DNA of 64,000 bases from Pezicula radicicola (lineage: Eukaryota; Ascomycota; Leotiomycetes; Helotiales; Dermateaceae): contig PDUO01000009.1 in the NCBI GenBank assembly GCA_003008705.1, positions 930,001 to 994,000 of the forward strand, written 5' to 3'. The notes under the pieces were generated by a model that was not told the origin of the DNA, searched no databases, and saw nothing but the letters and a program-made list of their open reading frames with translations. Shown piece by piece: positions 31,629 through 42,748 of the stretch. The position numbers were made by a program, and so were the translations under genes. Positions within the stretch are counted from its first letter, which is position 1; every line of letters starts with the position of its first letter.

Positions 31629-32273
31629 ATGCCTTTTCTAACGCTAACGACAGCACATAGCGGCTCGTACGAGCCCGTAACACTTAGCCACTCGTCGGAG
31701 GACGACCAGAGAGAGATGCCAATGCCTTGCGAAGACGAAAATTGTACCTTTCCATTTGGACCGGCGTGCAAAAGGTGCAGTCTTATCTTTCATGTCGACC
31801 AAATGAAGAAAAGTAAGTTTTCTAGCGGAGAAAGAACTAAGCGGTGGATAACAAACACCCATGGAGAGCCTGAGGAGCCAGTAGAGACACACCAGGAAGA
31901 ACGGTTCAAGAAAGAACAGGATAATAGTCATGGAGCTAGAGTTCAAACGCACTCGGCTGAAAAGCAGGACACCGCTCCGGTAACATCCTCATCAGGACCA
32001 TTAGAGTATCTCGAGGAATGGCTCGACGACCTTCTCTTGAATACTCTAGCGGAGCACGGAAAAGACGAAACGTTTATCGGCGGTGCTGATGAAGAACAAG
32101 TTGTCAAACCGTGCCCTATATGTTTCAACAACATACACCCAAAAAACCAGGAATTGCATCTTCTCAGGTGCAAATACGCTAGGGAAGAAGCAAAGGCACT
32201 GGAGAAAATGCGACAACGCATGGAATCGCGCGTAGAAGAGGGGAAGCTTGAAAGAAGTCGAGCCGCAATGTAG
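31629..32273 (+). CDS. Small hypothetical protein with CxxC...HxxxC zinc-finger-like motif
   Basis: Single exon, 214 residues, ATG at 31629. Two cysteine clusters are visible: CEDENC...CKRC near residue 34-50, and CPICFNNIHPKNQELHLLRC near 162-181, a C-x2-C-x12-H-x3-C pattern typical of a small zinc-binding finger. Between them is a charged, Glu/His-rich region and EYLEEWLDDLLLNTL, a short amphipathic helix. The C-terminus is a charged helix. I recognise no family. A GTAAGT at about 31813 could be a donor, but the frame is open across it, so a single exon is preferred. Confidence 0.55.
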   Translation: MPFLTLTTAHSGSYEPVTLSHSSEDDQREMPMPCEDENCTFPFGPACKRCSLIFHVDQMKKSKFSSGERTKRWITNTHGEPEEPVETHQEERFKKEQDNSHGARVQTHSAEKQDTAPVTSSSGPLEYLEEWLDDLLLNTLAEHGKDETFIGGADEEQVVKPCPICFNNIHPKNQELHLLRCKYAREEAKALEKMRQRMESRVEEGKLERSRAAM

Positions 32274-34137
32274 GTAAGTCGTAGTCTAGGTATGAATGAA
32301 TCTGAGCTTTGCCATATCCCAATTATGCTGTGATGTGATTCACGAGCAATACACGTGAATGAACTCGTGACTATGATGATTACTGAGTCCTGATGCCCCG
32401 CTGATGAAACCGAGTAATCAATCTTTCGGTATGTGAAGGTGTGGCCACAGTCCTGTCAGCAGCAGTTTGCCGGCTTACTATAATGAGGACATGAATCAAG
32501 TATATCTTCCCTACTTGGGAAGATCTGCCAAAAGTAAAATATTACTGACGTCGATACTTGAGTGCGAGCAAAGCCCGAAAGACCCCCTAGCCTTCACGAA
32601 AAGATAAGAGAAAGGAAGCAGAGAAACCTAGATCCGTTCGCGGAATGATCTCAAGTTGATTCTGCCATTCATCGATGGCCGCGTTTATGATGGAGAATTA
32701 ACGTTCTGCGGGTGACCCCGACCTTGAATGCAGGCTTGGCCACGCGATCTTGGGCGACTGCCGGATAGAGCAGTAGTACTGTACGGTCACTCTACTATGC
32801 CTGTGCCATCAGGCCCTGGACTGGGCGACTGGGCCACAGTAGTAATAAGGACAGGCAATTTACTTTACAAGGCTCCTTCCACCTCATTGCCTCAACGGTC
32901 AGACCTAGATGGTTGTTTTTAGCGAACTTTACTTGTTCCAATCTTGTTGGGGGAAGAGGCTGTGAGGTGAGGTGGTGATGGATGTGTTCCGGTTCCGCTT
33001 GGAGCTGCTCGGTGAGGAAGTTCTATGCTTGACACCAACCTATTAGCATGAGCATTCGAATATCACACGAGACATCCCTCTCCTCCCTCTTTCTCTATCA
33101 TATCAGGGAAGATAGGAAACGCGCGAGTAAGGAGCAGGTCTCCCTCTCCATGTGAAAGGGGACCCGTCATATTTCTCGTGTGCCTATGATACGGTATTGA
33201 CAGGTCTGCTACCTCGGGCACCTCTCGTCGAGTCGAAAAATGGGGGAATCCGAATCCCAATGTTGGAGGCGCAAGGTGCAGCTGTTGATCAATCCACTAC
33301 TGGCCCTGGCTCTCCTGGCTCTCCTGGCACTCCATTCTGCCTTAGTGACTGAGGCGCTAACCTGCGATTGTGGTAGCGTTATCCGCTCTAAGCGTGTTCG
33401 TTCCTCAACTTGCATTGTTCCCAAGCAGATCTCACATTTCTCTGCGAGCACGCGCCCTTGCCCTTTTTTGTGTCCAATCCATTTCTATAGAGATATTATC
33501 ATCGGCATCTGGAGCTGTACTTATATATCCTCAAAAACTTCCCCTAATTCTTGCCCACTCCACCGCCCTCGCTACGCCGTGGCCCCGATTTTAAGCGCTA
33601 TCCTATCCGATCCACGATTGATTCACCGGTGCGTGGATAAGTGAGCGTGACTCTGAGCAACAACACCAAGCTTCGCTGTCACACCGAAACGCTCGTAGCC
33701 GTCCTCGATCATCCCAATCCACTCGATAGCGATCTGCCGCCTCTGACGAATAGTTGATATACTTGAAATAGCTGCAGAAACTCCCGTTGTTGAACATTCT
33801 ACAAAGATGTTGGCTGCCTGAGCTCCCCTAGGCCCCAGCTACCCTTGGTCAACCTGATTGGGCTTCCTAGGGACACTCCGCAGCTCCTAGGACTCGCGCA
33901 GCCTGTTAAGTATAGAAGAGTGCCTTGCAAGTAATCAAAGACGAAGTACACTATGATGGATGCCCAAATTATGTGGTATATTGGCACTGCTACATTCAAC
34001 ATCTAGCGATTCGACCGTTGTAGTGGAAATTCGCATAGGACGTACTGAAGGCGTAAGGTTTCCCAAGTAAAGACTTCATACGATATTCGCACAACTTTCC
34101 ATCTCCTACAGCTCACGGGGAGAACAAACTTCATACA
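32274..34137. other. Intergenic region, 1.86 kb, before atg13
   Basis: No convincing gene. A 134-codon plus frame at 33240..33644 starts with a Leu/Ala-rich segment but has no family match and lies where a long atg13 leader is expected. TGGCTCTCC is repeated in tandem near 33304-33326. Confidence 0.4.
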
Positions 34138-37120
34138 ATGCATCAACATCCCCGCCCTTCGCCCATGTCGGCGTCTCCAGCCTCATCACCCCGAACCAAT
34201 CCCACAAGAACGAACAACCCCAGAGAAGAACGTCTGAGTCCCTATCCGAGATCAACATCAGATACATCAGGATATAGCGACGTGGAGGAGCGTGGGGATT
34301 TTGACTCAATGAGTGGCCCAAGCGAAGACGCGGTGAAGAAGATGGACCAGATCATGCAGGTAAAAACCATAGCCTCTTTGTTCCATCAAATTGTATGCGC
34401 AGAAGCTGATATATAATGAACCTTGTATAGAATGTCCATACGAAGGCAGCCATTGTTATTTCGGGAACCAGAGTTTTGAACCCTCCAGTGATTGCAAAGG
34501 ACGGATCAAAGAAAACGAACCGATGGGTATGTACATTTTAACTGGTTAGACACGACAAGTACTCAATATCATGTAGTTTAACATCGAAACGGACGAGACT
34601 ACTGCCTTTAAACAAGAGTTGCAGATATGGAGAGCCAGTGGCTCCATCGAGAACCGGCCGCCACCGCTAATCATCGAAACATATCTCGACACATCTAACC
34701 TCACGAACAACCAGACCTTAGTGATTGTGGATGATCAAGGAAAGAGATGGGACGTTCAAGCAGCACTAAATAGTCTCAGTGGGTCGAGCGATGGAAATTC
34801 CCGCCCACCCAAACGAAGTAGCGAGGTTATATTGGAGCGATGGAAAATTGAGCTCAAAGACAACCCTGAGGACCGGACATACAATTTTGGGAACGCACTA
34901 CCTACAGTGTATAAGAAGTTTATTGTCTTCTTCCGCTCATTGTACACAACAGCAAAGATTGTGCCTGGTTGGAGGTTTGCAAAAAATTTGACCAAGAGCA
35001 GATCTACAAAAAACCTGTTGAAAGTCAACTGTCGTATTTTGACCAGTGAGCTCCAAGCCAGTCGTCACGATGCTCTTACGCTTCCTCTATATGAGAGTGC
35101 AGGTCCCGTCACAACAGACTTTCTCATCGGATCCACAGACACCCCAGTTGGAGAACTTTCAGCTGAGGTATCATACCGGAATGATTGCAACTTTCGTGTT
35201 GATGACTCTGAATCTCTTCTCAGTTCCCGGTTCATGGGTGCTGACGAACACTTCTTCCAACCATCCTTAGCCACAAAAGCTGATGGCCGTAATCGTGGTG
35301 CAAAAACTGTTGAGGTTGGCTCTTTGCCTGCACATCGGCAGCCTACTGAAGATCCGGAACCTGGCCAGGCATATGGTAGCATGTCTACATTTCATGGAAA
35401 CGCGGCACCGATGGGATCCAGCCCAATTTCAGCCCTTCGTGCAGCAAAAAATATGGGATCGGACGACGGGTCATCATCTCCTGTGGAATCTGTACCACGA
35501 CCAAGACCCATCCAAACATCAAAAGCTTCTTTGCGGTCATTGGAAGGGGTCAATATGGCAAGAAGACCCTCGCTGTCATTCCAGCCATTTAAAGCTGGCT
35601 CTTTGTCATCTTCCCCAGGGCCTGTGAATCCTCTCCAGGGTGAAATGTTTCCACCGCCATCCCCAAAGTCTTTACCGCGAACATCGGGCATCAGTGCCTT
35701 AGCCCAAGCACGAAACCGTTCGTCGCTCACTGCTGGCATGCCAGCGTCCTTGAGAGGCGGACCGGCTGTACCAGATAATGCTATGACTTCCTCTATATCC
35801 AGCTCACCGAAGCCGGCTTCTATTAGTAGGTATAGCAGTAGTTTTACACACCGGCGAGGAAGGTCCTCGTATGGCGGTGCTAGTAAGATTGGTGATGATG
35901 ATCAAAATAGCAGTGGAAAACAGAGTCTCTCATCCTCTGTCCAGCCTGGATCTGGTATCCTAACAGAACCTGGTGCGGGAGGCAGTTCTGGATCTCTACA
36001 CACTGACGATGATAACATTTCCGACTTTTTGAAGTTGCTGGATAGCAAGAAGACGCTACAAAGCTTTGAACCCTCGGGTGAAGCATCTACAAAGAGAACG
36101 AGTGCTCAACTTTCAAAGTTCCAGTCAATGCGAGAATCGAATAACCAGTTAACCGAATCAATGTCTTCATCAACAGCATTACATCGATCATCTAGCTCAT
36201 CAAGTCGGCAATTATCAAGTGTACCGCCAATGGTAGCGGCCACTTCAATGTCAATATCTTCATCGCCTGGAAAACCAGTATCGCCACATACTCCTCATAC
36301 ACCCGCCATCCCATCCCGCCTTAGTGCAAACTCGGTTGTTGAATATTCTCAAACTTACCCGCATCCTCGGAGACTAAGCCAGCGCAGTAGAGAGAACCCC
36401 GAGTCTCGACTCGAGGATGTTGTGGATGATGACTCAAGTAACGAGCTAACGACTAACGCAATTGATATACCTACATCCCCCCGACCATATTATCCCCATG
36501 GAAGAAGGTCGAGCTCTGTTGCACAACGACACAGAGCTGTCACTATCGATGATGATTTAGGTGACTTGCCCTTCGGGCCTCACCGCAGCATCAGTCTAGG
36601 TGCAGATGATCGTGAGCCGCCTAGCTTGAGTGCCCTTCTTAGTCTGGGGCAGACGACTGAGAACGTAGCGTCTACTTCAGCCTCTCCATCTCGTCTCCTC
36701 CAACCCGCAGCCCACATTTCCGAGTCATCATCTGTGATGTCTAGGCAACCTTCCTCGTCACTTGATGGCCACGAGTCGGAAGCACCACAAGTTCCTCGTG
36801 GCTTTGTGGGCCCAATGAACTCGCCCTATCGACCCAGAATAGGAAGGACGGGTGGTCGTGGCGTTACACCTCCACAGACAGGTTCGTTCTCCAGTCTAGC
36901 TGAGAGAGGAAGTGCAAGCGGAAGTGAGAGGGGCGGTGGGGGCAGATATAGCTTTACGAGGCATGAAGCTGATGATGAACCACTGCTTTTTGACATGTCT
37001 GAGGTTCATCAATCGAGGAGGAGTATCGAAGAGGCTAGAGGTGGGGGCAATGCAGGCGAAGCAGCTCGCCCCGGCGATTCCGGATCTAGCAGCCGCAGGG
37101 GGAGTCGCCGAGGCTGGTAG
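34138..37120 (+). CDS. atg13: Autophagy-related protein 13
   Basis: Three exons (34138-34359, 34431-34526, 34577-37120) give 953 residues. Introns 34360..34430 and 34527..34576 are phase 0. Atg13 is the regulatory subunit of the Atg1 kinase complex that starts autophagosome formation under starvation and TOR inhibition. The N-terminal HORMA domain spans about 68-310: QNVHTKAAIVISGTRVLN, FNIETDETTAFKQELQIWR, PPPLIIETYLDTSNL, VILERWKIEL, YKKFIVFFRSLYTTAKIVPGWR and CRILTSEL. The remaining 600 residues are Ser/Pro-rich and disordered, with many possible TOR sites, and contain a DDDNISDFLKLLDSKKTLQSF segment like the Atg1/Atg17-binding region of fungal Atg13. The C-terminus has a Gly/Arg/Ser-rich tail. 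The start at 34138 gives a disordered leader common in filamentous fungi. Confidence 0.94.
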
Positions 37121-37162
37121 AGTCATGTAAAAGCACAAAAGCTTATAATTTCTAGTGGGCAG

Positions 37163-37213
37163 GTTGTTGGGGATTGAACTCCAGGACGTACGTTCGAGAT
37201 CACGCCGTCTACG
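37163..37213 (-). other. tRNA-like relic (A-box and B-box words)
   Basis: On the minus strand TGGCGTAGACGG resembles a pol III A box, and GAGTTCAATCC resembles a B box. Their start-to-start spacing is about 35 nt against the usual 44 or so. The T stem pairs poorly and no 7-bp acceptor stem is found. It is probably a decayed tRNA or tRNA-derived fragment. Confidence 0.2.
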
Positions 37214-39059
37214 CCATTTACGATTCTACAAATGAGATTACAATACGTTTACATAGTTGCACACATTAGCAACACAACATACACAGCGGACCAGGACATT
37301 CATGATGGAGTTTGGGCTGGGTTTTGTGTTTCTTTGGTGGGAGGCCCTTTTTTACACAGCTGTCTCCTTCATGGCATCGAGACACAGTCTGGGGGTTTCC
37401 AAATTGAATAGGATGGTTAACAGGATACCTTGGTGTTTTCAAAGAGGTTGCAACTTGTGGATAGGCGAACATTCTGATTGAACTCTACTCTGACTTACTT
37501 TTGACTGCTTCTGCTACGCCCCTTTTGTGTTCTCACCTAATGTTTGGTTCTGGGGAAGCTTAACTTTTAGAAGCTCGTTTCGATAGAGGCATAAAGCCCA
37601 TGGTTGTAAACATGTGCCATCAATAGAATAAACTCGTATTTCTAAAGTCTCTGAACCTGTCTACATTGCTCTGTATTTGGTAGTAGGCTTGTTGCTTAAG
37701 TTTTTCAAAATGCCTAACAAATTTTTCTATTTTTAAGCCAACCTTATATAGCTCTTGCTGTCTCACAGTATGCTGGCGGGTATATTAGGAAAGTGGCTTA
37801 GGTCGTCTAGAAGACACAATGAATCGCTTAGGTCAACCTAATTACCCTAATCAACCGAGTTGCTTGGTTAAGTGAGTTACAGTTCTATCAGATTGGCCTA
37901 AATACTGTATTAGTTGCTACTTGAGATATGACACTACGAGTAATTAGAAGATTTCTTTCTGGGCTCTAGAACTAACCATTATTTAGTAGTGCCTTGATTA
38001 TCTTCGCCATTTACTTGCATATTGTTATTTTATATATATCTCGAGTGCTGATTTAATAATAATAAAAGTGCTAGTTAGCTACAAAGTGCAGTTGTATAAA
38101 AGGAAGCATTTCACTCTGTGATTAGACACTAGAGGAGCTCCTCGGCATGGACTGTGGGACATCAAAGACAGAGCCTGGCTATTTGTTGACGCAGCTAATC
38201 ACATTCTTCAGTTGCTATGAAGGGGCTTGCATCGAGAGATAAACAACAAAGTCAACAAAAAATACACATAAGTATACCTATTCTCTCCTCGCTTAACTTA
38301 ATTTCCTCCTATTTTCTTCGTTTGAGTTTCACGGACCGGATACTTTTCGCCCACTACTTAGTATCTCGCACCTCCTACTCGAAAGTTAACAGTTTGTGCG
38401 ATTGCTCGTTGGGACTTGGATGAGGCACTTACTGCTGAGGTTCTCTATAAAATCGAAAATATCGTTTTTTCTGTTTATTCAAGAATGCAATCAAGCAGCA
38501 AACGGAAGCGACAAACGAGGAGTACTTCGGCTGACCCTTGTTTCCCAGAAATGTAGTTATCCAGAATGGACCCTCCATCAACTCAACAAGTGAACTGACC
38601 AACATGCCCAAAATCTGACTTTAACGTTCAAGTATTCGCTAGATAAGTTCCACAAGAAGTGGGGAGATGCAAGTAAGTGGAGCCGTGCCTAGCAGGTATT
38701 TCTACACTTGAATGGTGATGGATGCCTTTGCGAACATAAAGTGTACAATATCGCCCGGGACGAGCCAACACGAGCGTCATCTCGTACCTACCGATATGCG
38801 TACCTCCCACGATACACGTGTTTGGTCTTTCTAGTCCTCCCACATTTGTACTGTATCTCTGCAGCTCCTCTCGCTAATGTTTAAATTAAGCGATGGTGTA
38901 TGGACGGGTGAAATAGTTTGGCTTACTTTTGCTCGAACGAATATTACCAGTAAGGTTTCCGAGCCGGATAAGTTTTAGCTAAATGTCTTTGAACAAAAAT
39001 GAAAAACCGTTCTCTTCCAATTATGTTTCTTCTGATAATTGATTTCTGGGTCTGAGAAC

Positions 39060-39235
39060 AAGCGAGTTACTTAAATCTTGTCAACTACTTAGTAAAGCGA
39101 GTTGTTTAAAGCAAGTAAGTTGCTTAGATCAAGTAAGTTGCTTAGATCAAGTAAGTTGCTTAGATCAATCGAGCTATTTAAAGTATTATGCTACTTTAGG
39201 CAAGTAGATGTACTTGAACGAAGTGAGTTACTCAG
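39060..39235. repeat. Degenerate tandem repeat zone
   Basis: Repeated variants of AAGTAAGTTGCTTAGATC (AGCGAGTTACTTAAATC, AGCGAGTTGTTTAAAGC, AGTGAGTTACTC) surround the perfect core. Similar single or double copies occur at 14661-14712, 18791-18864, 37793-37880 and 61964-62010. Confidence 0.6.
39113..39166. repeat. Three perfect 18-bp tandem units
   Basis: AAGTAAGTTGCTTAGATC is present three times head to tail without mismatch. The unit is 3n long but intergenic. Diverged neighbours on both sides show an older, longer array. Confidence 0.85.
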
Positions 39236-39796
39236 CCAACCAGAAGTGGCGACTTACTTGTATTACAGCGACAAGACCTATGATTAACTAGAAATTGCCA
39301 CTCTCTCCGCACAGAGTGCTTAACCTTTAGTATATTTATCTATCGTCGTAGAACCCTCAAGCTTCTCCCTTTCCTTATGTTGAACACTATCATAATACAA
39401 TTGACCCTTATCAAGAGTATGATCAACCTGCTAACAATCTGAGCATTGGCCTGTATTGGCTACTTGTGTTTTCGTCGGCGAACGACGAGCCATGTAAGGA
39501 GTATAAGACCTGCAGCCGGACCTTTTACTTCTCCGGCTATCCATATGTGATTGTTACTTTCTCATTTAGTTTGGGGCCGAAAGGTACATAAGATTGTCGA
39601 ATTTGAATTAGCTCGCGATGGAAAGGAGAGGGAAGGAAGAAATCTAGAATTTAAGGCACCTATTTCTCAAGGAGCTACTGCCTACATAATAATATCACGG
39701 CCATATGGGTATCATAAAGAAAAGCAGAAAACGCCACTAAAAACAATTTTGAACACTTTTGAATTCTTCAAACAGGATCGCTCAACATCAAAGAGC

Positions 39797-42477
39797 CTAA
39801 ATCTCATCGAGCCAATCGTGTTCTGGCCCAACGAATTGGCCCTTCTCTTTGCGGAGATACTGCATCCCTTCCTTAAAGTCCTTGACCTTCTCGAACAATT
39901 CTTCGTAAGTGCGATCTAGCTTTTGACTAAGCCATTGGTATAAATCCGGATGGCCTTCATAAAATTAGAAATTGCGGAAATAAAAGCTTAGGGTGGAACA
40001 TAGTTACCTCGTCTTACTTTGAGTATGTCAACGAGAATGTTTATTTCCTCATTAGACCACTCTTTCGGCTTGTTGCCGTCATGATTGTTCTTCTGTCCAA
40101 ATAGGTGGACCCTCTCCTCACGGTCAATATCAACGCTAAAGGGGTCGTGTTCGAGACCTTGCTCAGTTCCGTCATCGCCGTCCTGGAGTGAGTCGCGTTC
40201 TAATGCCAGCCTCGCATTGTAGGCGACCAATTCAGTCTCCTTCAATCGATTCTGTTGCAGTCTACTGCGTTCTTGCTCCAATCTAACTCGCTCTTGTGCA
40301 AATTCCAGTTCCCTAGCAAGTTGCTCACGAGATTTTGGCTGTGATTGGGATCGAGGCTTCCCAGACGGCAACGTAGACTGGAAGCCTATATTTTTTGCCA
40401 AGATCTGGCGCTGTTCATCGAGCTTACGAGCTGTTACTTTTTGACGTTCCTTGGCTTCCCAATCCTCACGCTCCTTCCGCCGCCTTTCCTATAGTTAGAA
40501 ACTCGGAGTTAGTTTACTTGTTCTGTTAGATATCGGAACTCAAACATGATTCAGAAACAATGAGTAAATTCAACCCAGAAGAGGCAAATTTACTCCGAGA
40601 ACTTGAGACTTACACGCTCCGGTGCTTCCCTTTTATCTTTGGCGATTTTTTCTTTTCGTTCTCTCGTCTTAATTTCAGCAAGGCAATTTTTCAGCAAGAG
40701 ACGAAGCTCAGGTAGAAATTGGCGTGTGGGCCTCTTAATAAGATAATATTCGTTCTTTTTAGTCCTGGGTTGGTTTTCTTTTGGTTCCTGTATAGCTGCC
40801 TCTGAAAGATCACGAATTATTTTCATGATACCCGTCATCTCTTCGAGAGCTGGTGTCGCTAAATCGCCGTCCAAGGAGTACAATTCCACTCCGTTCTTCA
40901 GCACTTCCAAAAAGGTTGGTAATATGTTGAAGTAAAGATCTACCAACATCGTTCGTGTAGCCTTTTTATCCGTACTATTTTTAAGTCCAACTCTAGTACT
41001 CAGTATCTCTGAGGTTTCAAGGACGAGCTCAGCTATTATGGTCTCTACTTTCAAATGTTCTTCATGGAGACCAGCTTCATCTTTCGCATCTCTAAAGCTG
41101 AGCATAGCCTTGTACGCTTTGTTTAGTTTGTTAAGCCTTCTCCGTAGCCGCTTGCCGGGTACCGTGTACGGTTTGGGTTCCTTCCTCACAATTTTCCATT
41201 CTTTATTACGATAAGTACGACCTACAGTTCGTAGCTTGTCTAACATGTTTGCTAGAATTTTCGGATCGAGTAGATATTGCTCTTGTTCGGCTTCTGATGG
41301 CGGTTCACTGTTAGCATCTTGAATTGATTGCGAATGATTCTCCACAGCTTCTATCTCTTCTTCGTCGTCCTCGTCATCCGTTTCTGATGCAGACTCGTTG
41401 ACTTCGCCTGACTGAGTAGTAGCTCTAGACTGAGCAGGATTTCCGCTAGTCGCTCCATCTTGTGTTTTATTTTGATGTGCTTTCTGTGTATTGGTTAGAT
41501 TCGGCTTTGGCACGGGTGAAAGTCTTACTGGATGCTTCTTCGCTGGCGAACAGGGTTTGATCGGGCTTGGATTCTCTAGTATAGAAGTGATCCCATCACC
41601 GTCTGTAGCATCGAGGGAGGAGTCGCGCTGTGACTTTTGTGGAGGAGTATGCTCTAATTCTACTACGGGTACCATCTCCTTGCCAAGGGGAGTGGGCCTT
41701 TCCCTGGCTGATGTTTCAAGAGTTTGCTTATGGGATTTCTCTGTTGTTTCTTGCCCGACAGTGCCCTCTTGTAGGTCCTTAGGGGGGCGTCCTCTTCGCT
41801 TGGCTGGCTGGCCGATTTCCACGGCAATTCCTCCCTCATTCTCAGCTGCAGCTTGACCATTTTTTACTGTTCTTCCGATGCGGCGTGACACATCAACAGA
41901 CTCTTCCGGTGCCACCAATTTGTGGCTTCGGGTCAGGCGATGTTTGGGGAGATTGGGCTGAAGTTTGCTCTGATCCTTCGATTTTGTAGATCCTGGTGGC
42001 CTTCCCCGCTTGACACGCTTTGGTTGGCTTTCCTGTATCTCTCTATCCGAGAGCTCCATCTCATATACATCTCTTTCCTCCGGGTATCTTTTTCTTTTTG
42101 AAGGTTCGGAATGGGTCGACAGAATCGAAGGTATTTTCGCAGCAGCATCCGCAGCTGGTGAAGTACTATCCCGCCAGGTACCATCATTTGCAGCTTGCTC
42201 TGGGACAGGTTGTACGTTCGCGGCCTTCCGAATGACTCCTGAGACTTTCCCCCAAATTCCGCTCGTCGAGGGCTTTCTCTTACTTGCAGAGTTCAATACC
42301 TCCGCCATCTCGTCTTCTCTGGGAGATGTGGAGATCCTATTGACTAAGGAGACTTATTAGCACCTGTGCGTGAATGGGTACTGGAAACTTGCCATATTCT
42401 TCTTTGCTATCATGCGCAGCTTCATCTTGTGGGCCATTCACAGGGCTAAGAACAACAGTCGCGTTGTGTCGGGCCAT
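39797..42477 (-). CDS. AT-hook chromatin-associated protein
   Basis: Proposed exons 42477-42389, 42318-40614, 40488-40008 and 39954-39797, giving 810 residues. Introns 40489..40613 and 39955..40007 are well supported by continuity (EAPER-ERRRKERED and KVRRG-HPDLYQWLSQKLDRTYEELF). The first intron (42319..42388) has a weak donor GTTTCC but keeps frame and joins EEYGK to EDEMAEVLNS. If it is wrong the protein starts at 42308 with MAEVLNSASKRK (777 residues). Two AT-hooks (KRGRPPGSTK and KRRGRPPKD) indicate minor-groove binding to AT-rich DNA. A helical region follows (about 380-560), then a coiled coil (LARELEFAQERVRLEQERSRLQ), and a C-terminal WSNEEINILVDILKV module resembling a SANT/Myb-type helix set. 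It is nuclear and likely a chromatin or kinetochore-associated factor; no symbol is recognised. Confidence 0.78.
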
Positions 42478-42748
42478 TGTGAACTTTCGGGGCAGCAAAG
42501 GAACTAGTAGAGTGAATCAATTGCGAAGATTGCAGCGTGTAAAATGGGTTTCATTCTGCCATTATTATATGTACGATTATGGCCAAAACGTGAAGCTTCG
42601 CGTGGCTAGGTATGCCCTTGCGGCGCGCGATTTGCAATAATTTGCAATAACACACTTGTACACTAGCGCGGTTTTGATACTCTCCATGACAACGACCCCT
42701 CCACCACGAGACCTCAACCATCCTAACTAATTTTACGATATATCAACC
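42478..42748. promoter_or_regulatory. Divergent promoter, AT-hook gene / rrd1
   Basis: 271 bp between the proposed start of the AT-hook gene and the PP2A activator start (440 bp if the AT-hook protein starts at 42308). TTTGCAATAA is directly repeated at about 42630-42650. Confidence 0.45.

Larger units (their letters stand above)
37121..39796. other. Gene-poor AT-rich region with repeats, 2.7 kb
   Basis: No gene is supported. It contains a tRNA-like relic (37163-37213), a degenerate repeat cluster at 37793-37880 (CTTAGGTCAACC and GGTTAAGTGAGTTAC), and the clear tandem array at 39113..39166 inside a wider degenerate zone 39060-39235. The plus frame 39551..39919 overlaps the last exon of the AT-hook gene in antisense and is rejected. 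Confidence 0.5.

Noticed and set aside
33240..33644. Possible signal-anchored small protein, 134 codons
   Set aside because: The Leu/Ala run comes from a short tandem repeat, there is no family match, and the position fits the atg13 leader.
39551..39919. 122-codon plus frame
   Set aside because: It is antisense to the last exon of the AT-hook gene, which is supported by splice continuity.
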